From Sycon ciliatum (taxonomy: Eukaryota > Porifera > Calcarea > Leucosolenida > Sycettidae), in the NCBI RefSeq assembly GCF_964019385.1, contig NC_088653.1, positions 11,616,673 through 11,680,672 of the forward strand: DNA of 64,000 nucleotides, written 5' to 3'. The translations under genes and the position numbers were made by a program. Below are positions 1 to 11,700 of the stretch, piece by piece. The stretch's first letter is position 1, and each line of letters begins with the position of its first letter. The notes below the pieces were generated by a model. It was not told where the DNA came from. It searched no databases and was given only the letters and a program-made list of their open reading frames with translations.

Positions 1-88
1 CATTCGGTTGTGGTAACTGGATCTCGATTCCCGTCGATCAGGTCACTTCGATCGGATGGATACAATCCAATCTGTACAACCAAGCGTA

Positions 89-333
89 CATGAAAACTAG
101 AGTGTGTAGCTTGGGGCTTATTCTACTATGGGTGTCTGTCACGGCGGAATTCCGTGATTGCATCATATTTGGCGCAGATCTGAGGCGGGAAATGGTGCAG
201 TGTGTACAACTGAGCTGCAGTTATGCAGAAGGAGACCTGCTTGAATCCTGCTTGTACGCACTACTAAAATGATGTAATCACGTAATTCCGCCGTGACAGC
301 AACCCATCCGAGCTGCACACTCTGGTTTTCACA
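89..333. repeat. Imperfect foldback (hairpin) element
   Basis: Positions about 89-160 are an imperfect reverse complement of about 261-333; both arms contain the core CACGGCGGAATT and a GTGTG(T/C)AGCT(T/C)GG segment. About 100 bp of unique loop separates them. The structure resembles a small non-autonomous DNA element (MITE). No target duplication was identified. Short ORFs through it are incidental. Confidence 0.6.
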
Positions 334-639
334 TACTCTTGGCACAACCGATAATCCTTTTCAAGACCTTAGCAACCCCGTTGCTACAGCTTCTCCCATA
401 CTATTCCGTAGTATCTGTACGCATTATGGTGAACTCTTGACCTAGAGTAGGCATATTTGGAGTTTTGAGGAGACAGAACACAAATCAGTCCGTCTAGTCT
501 TGCTCTGTGAGGTGGATTGACTGGATCCGAACCCGTGAGACCTGGATCCGGATTCGTACAGTCGAACATGTACGGAGTTGGCGAATCCGGATCCGTGATC
601 CGGGGCCCACCATAGTCTAGAACATGACCTAAGACGACC

Positions 640-790
640 ACTCAAGGGACCTTCGAAATGCGGCGGTCTCTGTTAACAGGTGGTCTCCTAGTCCAGGGTC
701 ATTTGACTGGAAATAGCATCACCTGGTCCTGGTTACAGTGGTCTGATGGGACAGGTGGTCACCTTATCCGAGTGGTCGCCTTGTCAGGTT
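640..790. repeat. GTGGTC-rich degenerate repeat
   Basis: This stretch contains several AGGTGGTC and GAGTGGTCGCC motifs and the phrase CGACCACTCAAGGGAC. The same phrase recurs at about 17915-17930 next to the 17-bp satellite, and related words occur at 2430-2500. It is probably an end fragment of one DNA-transposon family whose subterminal repeats seeded the satellite at 18312. Confidence 0.45.
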
Positions 791-1192
791 TTTACTATAC
801 TTATCTGCCAGCTTGCCATCCAGCAGCTGTGTTTGGCCAGCACTGGATCTCTACTAGACAACTATTATTTTTTTTTTCTTACGCACTCACCAGTTTTTGT
901 TCACACGCACTCACAGCTGCCACATTCATCTACTGCTACCATTCTCAGGTACTCTGCAAAGGTTCACACTACACGCGTTATGCATAACCGCTAGCTGTGC
1001 TGCATTCTCACGCTTCTTTTCATTACTCTAGCTATATAACTGGTTGTTTTAGTGATTCTTACTATGTGACGATGTTCCACTGATGATGGTCACACGAAAA
1101 CATTCTGGAATTGTTTCATTTTAATTGTTTATACATGGTTATGAGTGCACAATTGATATTTTTCATTGCTATTTTTTTCTTATTATTATTTT

Positions 1193-1279
1193 AAAAGAGA
1201 GGACCAAAAGTTTGCAAGTTATCTGTTTTGTCCAACACTAACAGTTATAAGCAGAACACTGACTTTTGGTCCTCTTTTT
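1193..1279. repeat. Short inverted repeat
   Basis: AGAGAGGACCAAAAG near 1195 pairs with CTTTTGGTCCTCTTT near 1262, with about 50 nt between them. No neighbouring gene feature explains it. It is probably another small foldback repeat. Confidence 0.4.
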
Positions 1280-1318
1280 TATTTTTAATCCTTGGCTTTC
1301 CATCCGAGTTTAATCTTC

Positions 1319-1570
1319 TTATTTTGTTAGGGATTTCCCAACAGGCAATGTTGCCTTTTTGCTGGGAACCCTAAAATGCGACTTTGTGAGAGCGCGAAAC
1401 AAAGCAGGCGACCCGGCCAGGCGACAAGATGGAGGCAGCGCATTCCACCTGTCGGCACCAGGATACGCAATGGAATGGAAACCATACCGGGAGTGGCAGG
1501 CAGGCAAGACAAGAGCAGTTGTAGCTTGGCCCCGGGTTGTGGCAGCAAACAAGCCCTCGCATTTCCTCAA
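1319..1570 (-). mobile_element. LINE ORF2 C-terminal remnant
   Basis: The minus-strand frame reads RWNALPPSCRLAGSPALF followed by RALTKSHF. This is the W-N-x-L-P ... F-K/R-x-x-L motif typical of the extreme C-terminus of Jockey/CR1-type LINE ORF2 proteins. Only this tail is recognisable; upstream RT motifs are absent. It is a decayed fragment in the upstream intron of the receptor gene. Confidence 0.45.
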
Positions 1571-1594
1571 TGTGAGGACATGTCAGGGGCGCAA

Positions 1595-1760
1595 CAGCCG
1601 CTCCGGCCGGTCCAGTTTGGGCCGGACCACTTTTTCGCCCGACCACGAAAAAAAGTGCCCAGAATGCAGGATTTTGAATCCTAATTTCAAAAATTTCACA
1701 GGGGACATCCCCGGACACAACCTCCCCCCCCCCTCCTGCTGGACCTCCTCCAATGGCGGT
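1595..1760. repeat. Dispersed C/G-run repeat (copy 1 of 3)
   Basis: The segment has a CCACTTTTTCG-type motif, a (C)AGGATTTTG motif, TTTTCAAAAATT-like sequence and then a poly-C tract. Copies with the same order of motifs occur at about 2775-2890 and 19480-19860 (TTTTTTCCCGGGGGAGG...GACCCCC). It is an interspersed repeat with no coding potential. Confidence 0.45.
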
Positions 1761-1959
1761 GTTACTCGGCTGCATGTCCCTGGTGTCTAAATCTATCTGT
1801 TTCCAATCCTCTTTCGCTCACATCCCCGCTCTAGGTGTTATCAAAACTCAAGATTCAGGCTTTCCCGATCAACGGGCACTCGTGAATTGCTTTTCCTAGT
1901 GATCGCCGTGCTCTCTCAGCCGAACCAATGTTTGGACGCTTGTATTCAGTCCTATGCTC

Positions 1960-2125
1960 GTGTTCGTGTGTGTGCGTGTTTCGTGTTTGTGTGTGTGTGT
2001 GTACATGTGCGTGTGTGTGTGTGTATGAGGGTGTACGTGTACGCATGCCTGCCGGTGTGTGTGCACGTGTATGTGAGTGTACATGTACGCATGCATGCCT
2101 GTGTGTGTGTGTTTTGTTTTGCTGC
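1960..2125. repeat. (TG)n-rich microsatellite
   Basis: This is an interrupted GT/TG tract in the intron immediately before the first EGF exon. The open frames through it are low-complexity artefacts. Confidence 0.8.
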
Positions 2126-2133
2126 GTTGACAG

Positions 2134-2394
2134 TGTACTGCCAGTGTTATCCTGACGAGGCAGCTGCCTGTCACAAGAACGCCGTGTGCCGGCCCCCCGT
2201 CACCGCGGCCACACCCGATCCCGTCAGTGTGACGGCTGTCGATGGCGATAGTGCTGGCGGTGGTGAGGCTCGTGAGGGCGATGCCAACGACGACAACAGG
2301 GGTGAAAACGAGGGCGATGCCGGTAGTGACCCGGGCGGCAGCGTCCAGTGTGTGTGCAAACCCGGGTTTACCGGCAACGGGACGGAATGTGATG
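2134..2394 (+). CDS. Receptor exon: EGF-like module with acidic insert
   Basis: The acceptor is TTGACAG and the donor is GTAAGC. The exon is 261 bp and symmetrical (phase 1-1), as is usual for EGF modules. Cysteines follow C-x-C-x7-C-x5-C, then about 47 residues of Gly/Asp/Glu-rich insert, then [14 protein letters not shown]. The GFTGNG ending is a canonical EGF C-loop. The long acidic insert between the fourth and fifth cysteines is atypical. Confidence 0.8.
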
Positions 2395-5300
2395 GTAAGC
2401 TGCCGCCGAACTACCTGCAGTAAAACCTGTAACTAACGACCACCCCTTGGGGCCAGAGAAAGGGGTCTTTAGTGGCAGGTGGTCCATAGTTAGAGGTTTG
2501 CACTGCACGACCAAAATTATGTGAATGTGTGAGACCGTCCGTGCCTGGCAAAGTGGCCTGTAGTACCAGGCTGGTCGCTAGTCACCGTGGTCTTTAGTTA
2601 CAGGTTTTACTGTAGTACCAGGCTGGTCGCTAGTCACCGTTGTCTTTAGTTACAGGTTTTACTGTAGTACCAGGCTGGTCGCTAGTCACCGTGGTCTTTA
2701 GTTACAGGTTTTACTCCACTGAAAGGGACTGCATGTTTGTGTGCAGGCGAGTGCCCCGTATGGGTTCCTGGGTGCCCGTAACCCCCCCCCCCTTTATTCG
2801 CTCAAAATACAGGATTTTGCTTCATTTTTTGAAAATTTTCCCGGGGAGGCCCCCCGGAACCCCCCCCCCCCTTGAAGGGCACCGGCGCACACGCCTGTTT
2901 GTGTGCGCGCTGCGCTTTGCTACATCTCACTGAAACCCAGACTGTTTTCCTATGCAGACGTCCCTCTTTAATTAATCCCGCACTTTATAAACCAGCATAA
3001 TTTCCAGCAGCCAAAAATATCCTTTTCGTGCACACTGCAGCAGTAAATCAGAATTTCTAATCCAGCACCCTCGGTAAATCCAGCGGAATTTCCGTATTAA
3101 ACAAGAATAGTGCCAGATTATAGAGGAACCTCTGTACACCACCGCCCTCTTACACTCCCTTTCTCGGCCATGTTAGCATAGGACCTTTGATTATTATTCA
3201 AGCAAAATTGGGTTTGATAAAGGGTCCACGTCTCGAAATGTCCTGCCTCATCATCGTTTGCGCTTGTGTGGGTTTTTCCTCAATGTGCTGTGCTGCCTTT
3301 AGATGATAACGAATGCATGGACGGTAATCATCGCTGCCGCCTTCCTGCCGAGTGTACGAACAAGGAGGGCGGCTACTCGTGCGAGTGTCCTGTGAATCAT
3401 ATCAAGCACAGCGATGGCAAGGCATGCCTGCGTAAGCAAACGATAGTCAGCAGCGCGCGCAGTGTGTACGGTGTGCAGTGAGCCGTGCAGTACGTGCGCC
3501 TGCAGTGAGCGTGTCTGCGTTAGCAAACGATACGGTAGTCAGCAGTGTGTGCAGTGAGTGAGCAGTGTGCATGGCGCGCAGCGTGAATGCAGTGTACAGC
3601 GTGCATGCAGTGTACAGCGTGCATGCAGTGTACAGCGTGAATGCAGTGTACAGCGTGCATGCAGTGTACAGCGTGCATGCAGTGTACAGCGTGCATGCAG
3701 TGTACAGCGTGCATGCAGTGTACAGCGTGCATGCAGTGTACAGCGTGCATGCAGTGTACAGCGTGCATTCAGTGTACAGCGTGCATGCAGTGTACAGCGT
3801 GCATGCAGTGTACAGCGTGCATGCAGTGTACAGCGTGAATGCAGTGCACAGCGTGAATGCAGTGCACAGCGTGAATGCAGTGTACAGCGTGCATGCAGTG
3901 TACAGCGTGAAGGCAGTGTACAGCGTGAAGGCAGTGTACAGCATGCATGCAGCGTACAGCGTGAATGCAGTGTACAGCATGAAGGCAGTGTACAGCGTGA
4001 AGGCAGTGTACAGCGTGAAGGCAGTGTACAGCGTGAAGGCAGTGAGCAGTGCGTACGATGTGCATTCATGCAGTGTACAGCGTGAATGCAGTGTACAGCG
4101 TGCATGCAGTGTACAGCGTGAAGGCAGTGAGCAGTGCGAACGATGTGCATTCATGCAGTGAGCAGTGGAGTGCATACAGTGTGCAGCGTGCATGCAGTGT
4201 ACAGCGTGAATGCAGTGAGCAGTGCGTACGATACGCATTCATGCAGTGAGCAGTGCAGTGTGCAGCGTGCATGCAGTGTACAGCGTGATTGCAGTGAGCA
4301 GTGCGTACGATATGCATTCATGCAGTGAGCAGTGGAGTGCATGCAGTGTACAGCGTGAAGGCAGTGAGCAGTGCGTACGATATGCATTCATGCAGTGAGC
4401 AGTGCAGTGCATGCAGTGTGTAGGGCCTGCATGCAGTAAGCAGTAAGCCATGTGTATTGTTCGCAGTGTGTGTGTGTGTGTGGAGTGCAGGGTGTGATGC
4501 AATGATCAGTGCGTGCAGTCTGTACAGCGTGCATGCAGTGAGCAATGAGCAGTGTATGGTGTGCATGCAGTGATCAGTGTGTATGGCATGCTGCAGCGTA
4601 CGTGCAGTGAGCAGTGTGTATGGCATGCAGCGTGCATGCAGTAGGGGTGTGGTCACGCTACACCTACCACTGTACTCCCTGCACCACTGTTTGTCCCACG
4701 CATGGTAGATCTGCCCTGGGAATCAATAAAAAGAACGGATATCATGGGCTCTAAATTTCCAAAATTTTCAGAGGAGCCACCCTAGTTCCACGAGTGAATT
4801 GTTCTTCAAGTGGATAACTGTACCGCCCTATGGCTGTGTTTCATGAAGCGGTTCAAACCGGGTTGCGTTCAACCCAGGTCGAGTTCCAACCCGCCATGAA
4901 CAGAGACTGACTGGCACGTTTACATGACACATTGCGACAAGAGTACATAACCCCCCCCCCCCCCCCAGAGTGTGCAACGCCCGATCCAGCTCTGCATAGG
5001 GTCTTGGTCGAGCGTAATCGAATCTTTGCGTCGTAATACCGTACACATCTGAGGGGAACCCGGGGAGTCGCGGGTACTCTCGGATCAAAAACAATGGTGT
5101 CCTGCCTCGAGACCGGCCTTGCGCTGGTGTGAAGTGTACGCATGACATCAGAAGATCCGATTACGCTCGACCAAGACCCTATGCAGAGCTGGATCAGGCG
5201 TTGCACACTCTGGGGGATTATGTACTCTTGATTGCGCTTGACCGAGGTTGAAATTTAAACCCTGGCTGACGTCAACCCTCCCCTTGGGAAAGAGTTGAAA

Positions 5301-5688
5301 TCCAGAAATCGTGCTACCGTACTTCTGTGCGCATCTCGCGCCAGGTTTGAACAGCACTGCACATACAAATTTCGCGCAAAAGTAATCCCGTGACCATACA
5401 TGGCTGTAGAAGTGGACTTTTGGTGGCATAAAAGTAATTGACTGGCGTCAATTGTCTTCATGTAAACGCACACCTATTTTTCCATCCCACGGACGTTCAA
5501 CCCGGTTTGGCCTCGATCCAGGTTAGTAATTCTCATCTAAACACAGCCTAAAATACCTTCCGGGCGCCCCTGTGCAGTGAGCAGTTTTCCTGGACTTGAT
5601 CAGTTACCCTTGTTGCGTGTTTCACTGTTTCACAGCGTAGCACTTTTCGGCTGTGTGTGTGTGTATGTGTGCATTCGTACACACGTAT

Positions 5689-5723
<35 letters not shown>

Positions 5724-8700
5724 TCTGTATACATGTGTGTGTATGTATGCTTGTATGTGCATGTATATTTGTGTGTGTGTTCGCGCACGCGCTCGTGTGT
5801 GCGCGTGCATCCACACACGAACACGTTGGCGATGACCGTGATCACAGACGTAGAGTCCATTGTCATGCTGACGCACAGTTCCAGCCCGGGCATAGTCGAC
5901 GTGGGCATACACTCCACCGTCACCCTGGTCTGCAGGTTTCGAGCCGCCGTACTCGACACGGTCACCTGGGCCGGTCCCCTACAGTCGCTCGAGGCCTCCG
6001 ATGCGACGGTCGTATCAGAACGGGTGAGTGCTTGGTGGTCGTATTTTAAATTTCCAGTGCCAGGGACCTGGCATGTTTCAGGTGTAATATAGAGTTGGGT
6101 GACCAGCTTTCACTTCACATACATCTACACTGCATACTCTGGTGCCATTTAAGTGTGATTTTAATTTACGCGCTTGGTTTCTGGACCGAAATCACCGAAA
6201 TTAAAGTAACACCCGAAAATATTACTTTTGCGGTGTAGGAGCTGCAGCCGGTCACGTCCCACAAGTGCACATGTGTACATGTATGTTCAGGGACGGCGGA
6301 ATTGGTGCGTCGAGTCGGCCCATGGCCGGCCCAAAACTGTGTCCGCCATTGTGCTCAGGAGGTCGTATGTACTCGCTGTGCCATACACACCATGGACGAC
6401 TAATTTGTTATGGTATGGCCGGACCAACACTTTGTCCACCAATCTGCTGAGGAGGTCATACGTACCCGCTATGTCATAATATCCATACATCTTCACTCTC
6501 CAAACGGTCTCTGGGCTACATTCCTGAAGATGGGCCTTGCCCGATAATTCGAATAATTTTAATATCTTGTACGTTAAGGGCGACACTACGGTAATGAAAA
6601 CGTGCTTTCAGCGTTAGATTCAGAATATCTATCTGAGGCTGGGTGTATCTCGATTTAAAATATTTGAACAAACGGCGAGGAGACAACAATTATTTTGATA
6701 ACCGCAATCAGTATTAATAAATACAAGCTGGATCGACATTTGTGTACACTGTATTCATGTATTGTACGTTAAGGGCGACACTACGGTAATGAAAACGTGC
6801 TTTCAGCGTTAGATAATGCATACAGTGTACACAAATGTCGATCCAGCTTGTATTACTGATTGCGGTTATCAAATTGTTGTCTCCTCGCCGTTTGTTCAAA
6901 TATTTTAATATCTCTTTTTCTTTTAGTGATTGGTGTAGCCCAGGGAGTCGTACTCAAACTAGGGAGGTGACACGGCACAGAAATCCGTGTCACAGGGTTG
7001 ACTCGCACCCGTGACCCCTCGTTGTTATTTTTGGAATAGTTCAGTCCAGTCCAGTCCGAAAGGTCATACTCGGATCGACTCGCCTTCTGTGCTTCACCTC
7101 CAAGCCTGCCGCATGAGTGTCTAGTTTTTGAAATTATTGAGGCAGCACATTTCGTTTACAGCCCATCACTCGCCAGTATTCTTTGAAAGACTACCAGCAA
7201 TTTTTTTAGCTCCTGCCATGTCCGAACTACTTGATAGCAGTGATGGCAACAGCAGCAGTTATGAGACGGCGTGTAGTGTTGCGGTAACCGTTCAGAACTG
7301 TTCAGAGTCGTATCCTAGGTTAATCCGAATACTAAAAATTCACCCAAATATTAATTAATTGCACATAACACGAAGCTGGTTTTTGAAAATTGTAAGTCGT
7401 GTATCTGCCCCATTTCTTCTTTATGACTTGCACAATACACCAGTCTTCCTAAACAACACATTTATAGCAGGGGTTAAGTACCATATAAGAGAAGTACAGC
7501 CAGTGATGTTGTCATGTTGAAATACTACAATTTGACACAAATTGCACATAGCACGAAGCCAGGTTTTGAAAAATCTAAGTCGTGTATCTGCCCCATTTCT
7601 TCTTTATGACTTGCACAATGGTCCAGTCTGCCTAAATAACACATTTATAGCAGGGGTTATGTACCATATTAGAGAAGTACAGCCAATGATATTGTCATGT
7701 CTAAATACTACAATTTTTGACACAAATTACACATAACACGAAGCTGGTTTTTGAAAATTGTAAGTCGTGTATCTGCCCCATTTCTTCTTTATGACTTGCA
7801 CAATACACCAGTCTTCCTAAACAACACATTTATAGCAGGGGTGAAGTACCATACAAGAGAGCTACATTGTACATCTAGTCATACTGTCATAAACAGCCAG
7901 CATTTTTCCTGCAGCAGTCACACCACCATCATCATTATTTCCAGGGAAATCCTCTTACATTGTCAGCTCCTACGTCGTTAGATACAATGTAGGGGGCTGT
8001 AGGACTGGCTCGTCAAAAATAGAGAACCTGAACAAGCGTGCTCGGGACGTCTCAGCAATCGCAGTATGCCTGAGCACTCCAATAAAAACTTGATCAATGG
8101 CAAAATCGTTCGCCACAGAAAAGTCATACTTTGCGGGTCTTGCGTTGCACGCTTGGAGGTGAAGTACAGAAGGCGAGTCGATCCGAGTATGACCTTTCGG
8201 ACCGGACTGGACTGAACTATTCCAAAACTAACAACGAGGGGTTACGGGTGCGAGTCAACCCCTGTGACACGGATTTCTGTGCCGTGTCACCTCCCTAGTT
8301 TGAGTACGACTCCCTGGTGTAGCCCAGAGACCGTTTGGAGAGTGAAGATGTATGGATATAGTGGATGGCTACAGTGGAGTCTTCGCATTTTGAGAGCTAT
8401 GTCATAATAATAGTAATACTAGCTTTATGAGGATGACCCAATGGCTGACCGCCTATCGTGGGCTCCGTCGCATTGAAGAACGATGGTACAAGAGAGTGCA
8501 GATTCACACCATGGACACACGACTATGCTACGGCCGGGCCAATCAGAAACCATTTCCGCCGCCAGCACTGATGCGTACTGTTTTTTCCCTGAATATAAGT
8601 CGCACCTTTTTACGCTAAACTTCATTCCTAACAAGGGGGGGGGGAGGACTTACAATCGAGCATGACATACTACTGAAGTTAATACATGTGCATCGAAACG

Positions 8701-11700
8701 ATATGACATAGACCCAGAAATAGGAGTGCGACTCACAATCCGGGAAATACGGTATGTATGAGCAGTTCGTGTGCGCCTCCATGTGACGAATCTTAACAAG
8801 ACGCATGTGTGCTTGCTGTGTGTTTGTGGCATGCAGATGTCGGGCAACATCTTCGGCAGCAACCTGACGCTGACGTCCGTCGCCAGTATCGACACCGGCG
8901 TGTATAGCTGCACTGCTAGCAACAAGGCCACGCAGGCCACGCACAGCATGCATCTCCGCGTCATCACGAACCTGATCGTCTCCACGGCCGTTCCCGAGTT
9001 CACGACCGATCAGGGCGACTCGCGGCAGACGGACCTGCTCTCCGATTGGACGGTGATCATCGTTGCCTCGGGGACTGCCGCCCTTGTCTTCGCCGCCGTC
9101 ATTCTCTACTTGGCCACGCGCGTCAAGAGCGACAAGCCACCCGTCACAGCAGCAGGTATGTTGTTTTTCTTTCTAATCTTTATACTCGCTTGTTGTTGTT
9201 GTTGTTGTTGTTTTTGCTGTTGTTGTTGTTGTTGTTGTTGTGGTTTTTGAATTCTTTATTCTCACGATGGCTCAATCGCCAATAAGAGATAAATTTACCG
9301 TATTTCCGGCAATATAAAGCCATGGCGTTATATCCGAATATAAGGCCACCCTCACTTATAAAGCCATGGTGTTATAAGTGAACAAAATTCAATGTGGAGG
9401 AAGTTGCATCTGGCTGCTGCTGGCGTTAACCCTTTGTCCATGGTTCGATTTCGAACCATGGACATTTTGTATGCATGTGGGCGCAGTGAAACTTTCGGTT
9501 CTCGGCCAAATCTTGACCAAATCCAACAATCGAAGGGTCTAGTGGTAGAGAAAACTCTCACGTATCGCCCCGAACAGGTCCGAAGTCTCTCCGATGAAGT
9601 TTGAGTGAGCGGCGAGCGATCCAACATTTTGAAATTTCTGTGCTGCGTGCTGCAAGTCAGCAGTGCGTGAAAAAAGGGATTTTCCCAGCTTCACGACAGG
9701 CGGCACGTGCCAGGACCGGCGTGGCGCGAAGTCACGGTAAGCTTCTACTCGAAAACATTTGAACAGGTCCAAGCTAGATTCAGTGAAATGGCTGCAGGAG
9801 ACCGACTTCGTCTCAGATCTGGAGCTGGACTCGCGTTTGGAGCGCGTTGTGGCGGACAATGAGTAGTGCTCTTGGCGAGTTTGGGCTCATTGTATTTCTC
9901 TCATCAAGAGCTTTCCAATGAGCCCAAGATCTTCAAAATCGGTGAAGAAGAACCAAAGTTATGTTGGAAATTGAGTGCGCATTTTCGTGACTGCCACAAA
10001 TTCTGCGGAAGCAAAAAGGTTATGGAATCCAAAGGGTTAAAGGTGAGTTACATTCTTTCAGTGAACCTACAGTAGCGGTGATTCTCTCTGCATGTACCCA
10101 TCCCCACTGTCACATGCCCTACCGCCACCGCACCTTCACACAAGTTTGTATGCCACCTTGTCCACAATAGGTTCAAAATTTGAAATTTTCAGGGAAAATT
10201 GAAAGTACATGGATGCTCGACATGAATGTGCAACGTCACCGTACGAGTACTCGAAGTTCATACTCTGCCGATTTTTTTGCATGTACGCGTCTCTCATTTT
10301 TAGCGCCATGGCGTTAAAACCGAGTCTATTTTCTCCAAAAAAATTGGTCCAAAACAGCGATGTTTCACCTATAACGCCATGGCTTTATATGCGCGGAAAT
10401 ACGGTATGAGAAGGTGAGATGCTGTGGGTGGGGCTGTGGGTTATGCAGTTGGAAAGTGATTTACATCACTTTGAATTTTACAAGTATGGGAGAGGGTGAG
10501 CGCTGCAGGAGCAGCAGATTGAGTTAATCAGCAGCGAGCAGATTTCTTGTTTGAAAGCAGGTCGGGAGGAGAAGTCGCCAATGCTAGCAGGGAGGGCATT
10601 GTAGTATTCTAGGGACTTGTACAGTGGGGAGTCTTTACAGCGATCGGTTCTGGATGGTGGGAGGTGCCAAGTGCGTGTGTGTCGAAGGCTATTATTATTA
10701 TTATTATTATTGTGGAAGAGAAAAAGACATATGGATACGAGTTAAGAGTAACTCTCCATCACTGTAACATGATACTCAGGGTCCGCACAGCCCTTGAAAA
10801 CCCTAAAATATACCTAAAAAAAATTCCCAGTAAAGAATATACTGAAAAAACCGTAAATCTTGTTAAAATACATGGTTTGTCCTGAAATATCCTTGAAATT
10901 CAGTTTTTTGGCGGCGTCAGTGTACCCTGTGATGTACAGTCTATGCCAAGCATGCCGCTGTGATCAACTGTTGTGTACGAGTCGTACTTCAAATTCACAA
11001 GCACACGCGAAACGAAGACTGCGCGGCCTGCTCGGCTTGATCTTGCCGTTCGCGCCTGCACTGTACGAGCGTAGTACTAGCTGCATACGTGCTACATACA
11101 GTACTAGCAGGAAGTACGGCAGTGGTCCTGTGTCGACGGGTCGAAACTACACATTTTTGAATTTTTCGAGTAACTACTTTAGTTGCTCGCGCTCTTCAAG
11201 TGGTAAGTAGTTTTAGCCTAGCCTCTACTGGCTCTTCTTTTTGTAGTTCACCGCAGATTGAGTAGTTCGCTGGTACATGGTGTGGATTTTCTCGTAACTC
11301 GCCGTGCGTCGGAGCAGTTGTGGCGGAGATGCCTCCGAAGGGAAAATGTCATTTTCGTGACGCTTGGCTGTCAACACCGGAGTTTCGCACACAGACATAC
11401 ATTAGAAGTTCAAGTATATTTCGGGGCACAAAAAACCAAGATTTAAGGACTTTTCAAGGATATTTTCAAGCGACCAACCGTACAGCAAACAACCGCACAG
11501 CAACTATTAAAATATGAACAGCACGTAACGTTACTCTCCATCACTGTAACATGATACTATATACAGTCAGAAAGTGCAATAACTAGGCACAAAACTGACA
11601 GAGTACTGAAACATTCGACGTCCTGACACCTAGCTTCAACACATCTCCGTAGCGCTAACCGACAGCCTTCCAACTTGGAAGGTTCAAGGTTATGGAAAGA

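Larger units (their letters stand above)
6473..8362. mobile_element. Compound foldback element with ~210-bp arms
   Basis: The left arm (6473-6522 plus 6940-7112) is inverted relative to the right arm (8154-8362). Matching blocks include CTTCACTCTCCAAACGG, GGAGTCGTACTCAAACTAGG and TCGGATCGACTCGCCTTCTG. The left arm is interrupted by an approximately 415-bp insertion (6523-6938) bounded by GGGCTACA and TGTAGCCC. The interior holds three tandem units (7358-7880). No transposase is visible. It lies in the intron that splits the Ig domain. Confidence 0.65.

Noticed and set aside
3447-4502. Long ORFs on both strands (up to 263 codons) rich in H, T, L, C or V, Y, S
   Set aside because: They are readings of the stop-free 18-bp satellite; every frame is open for the same reason.
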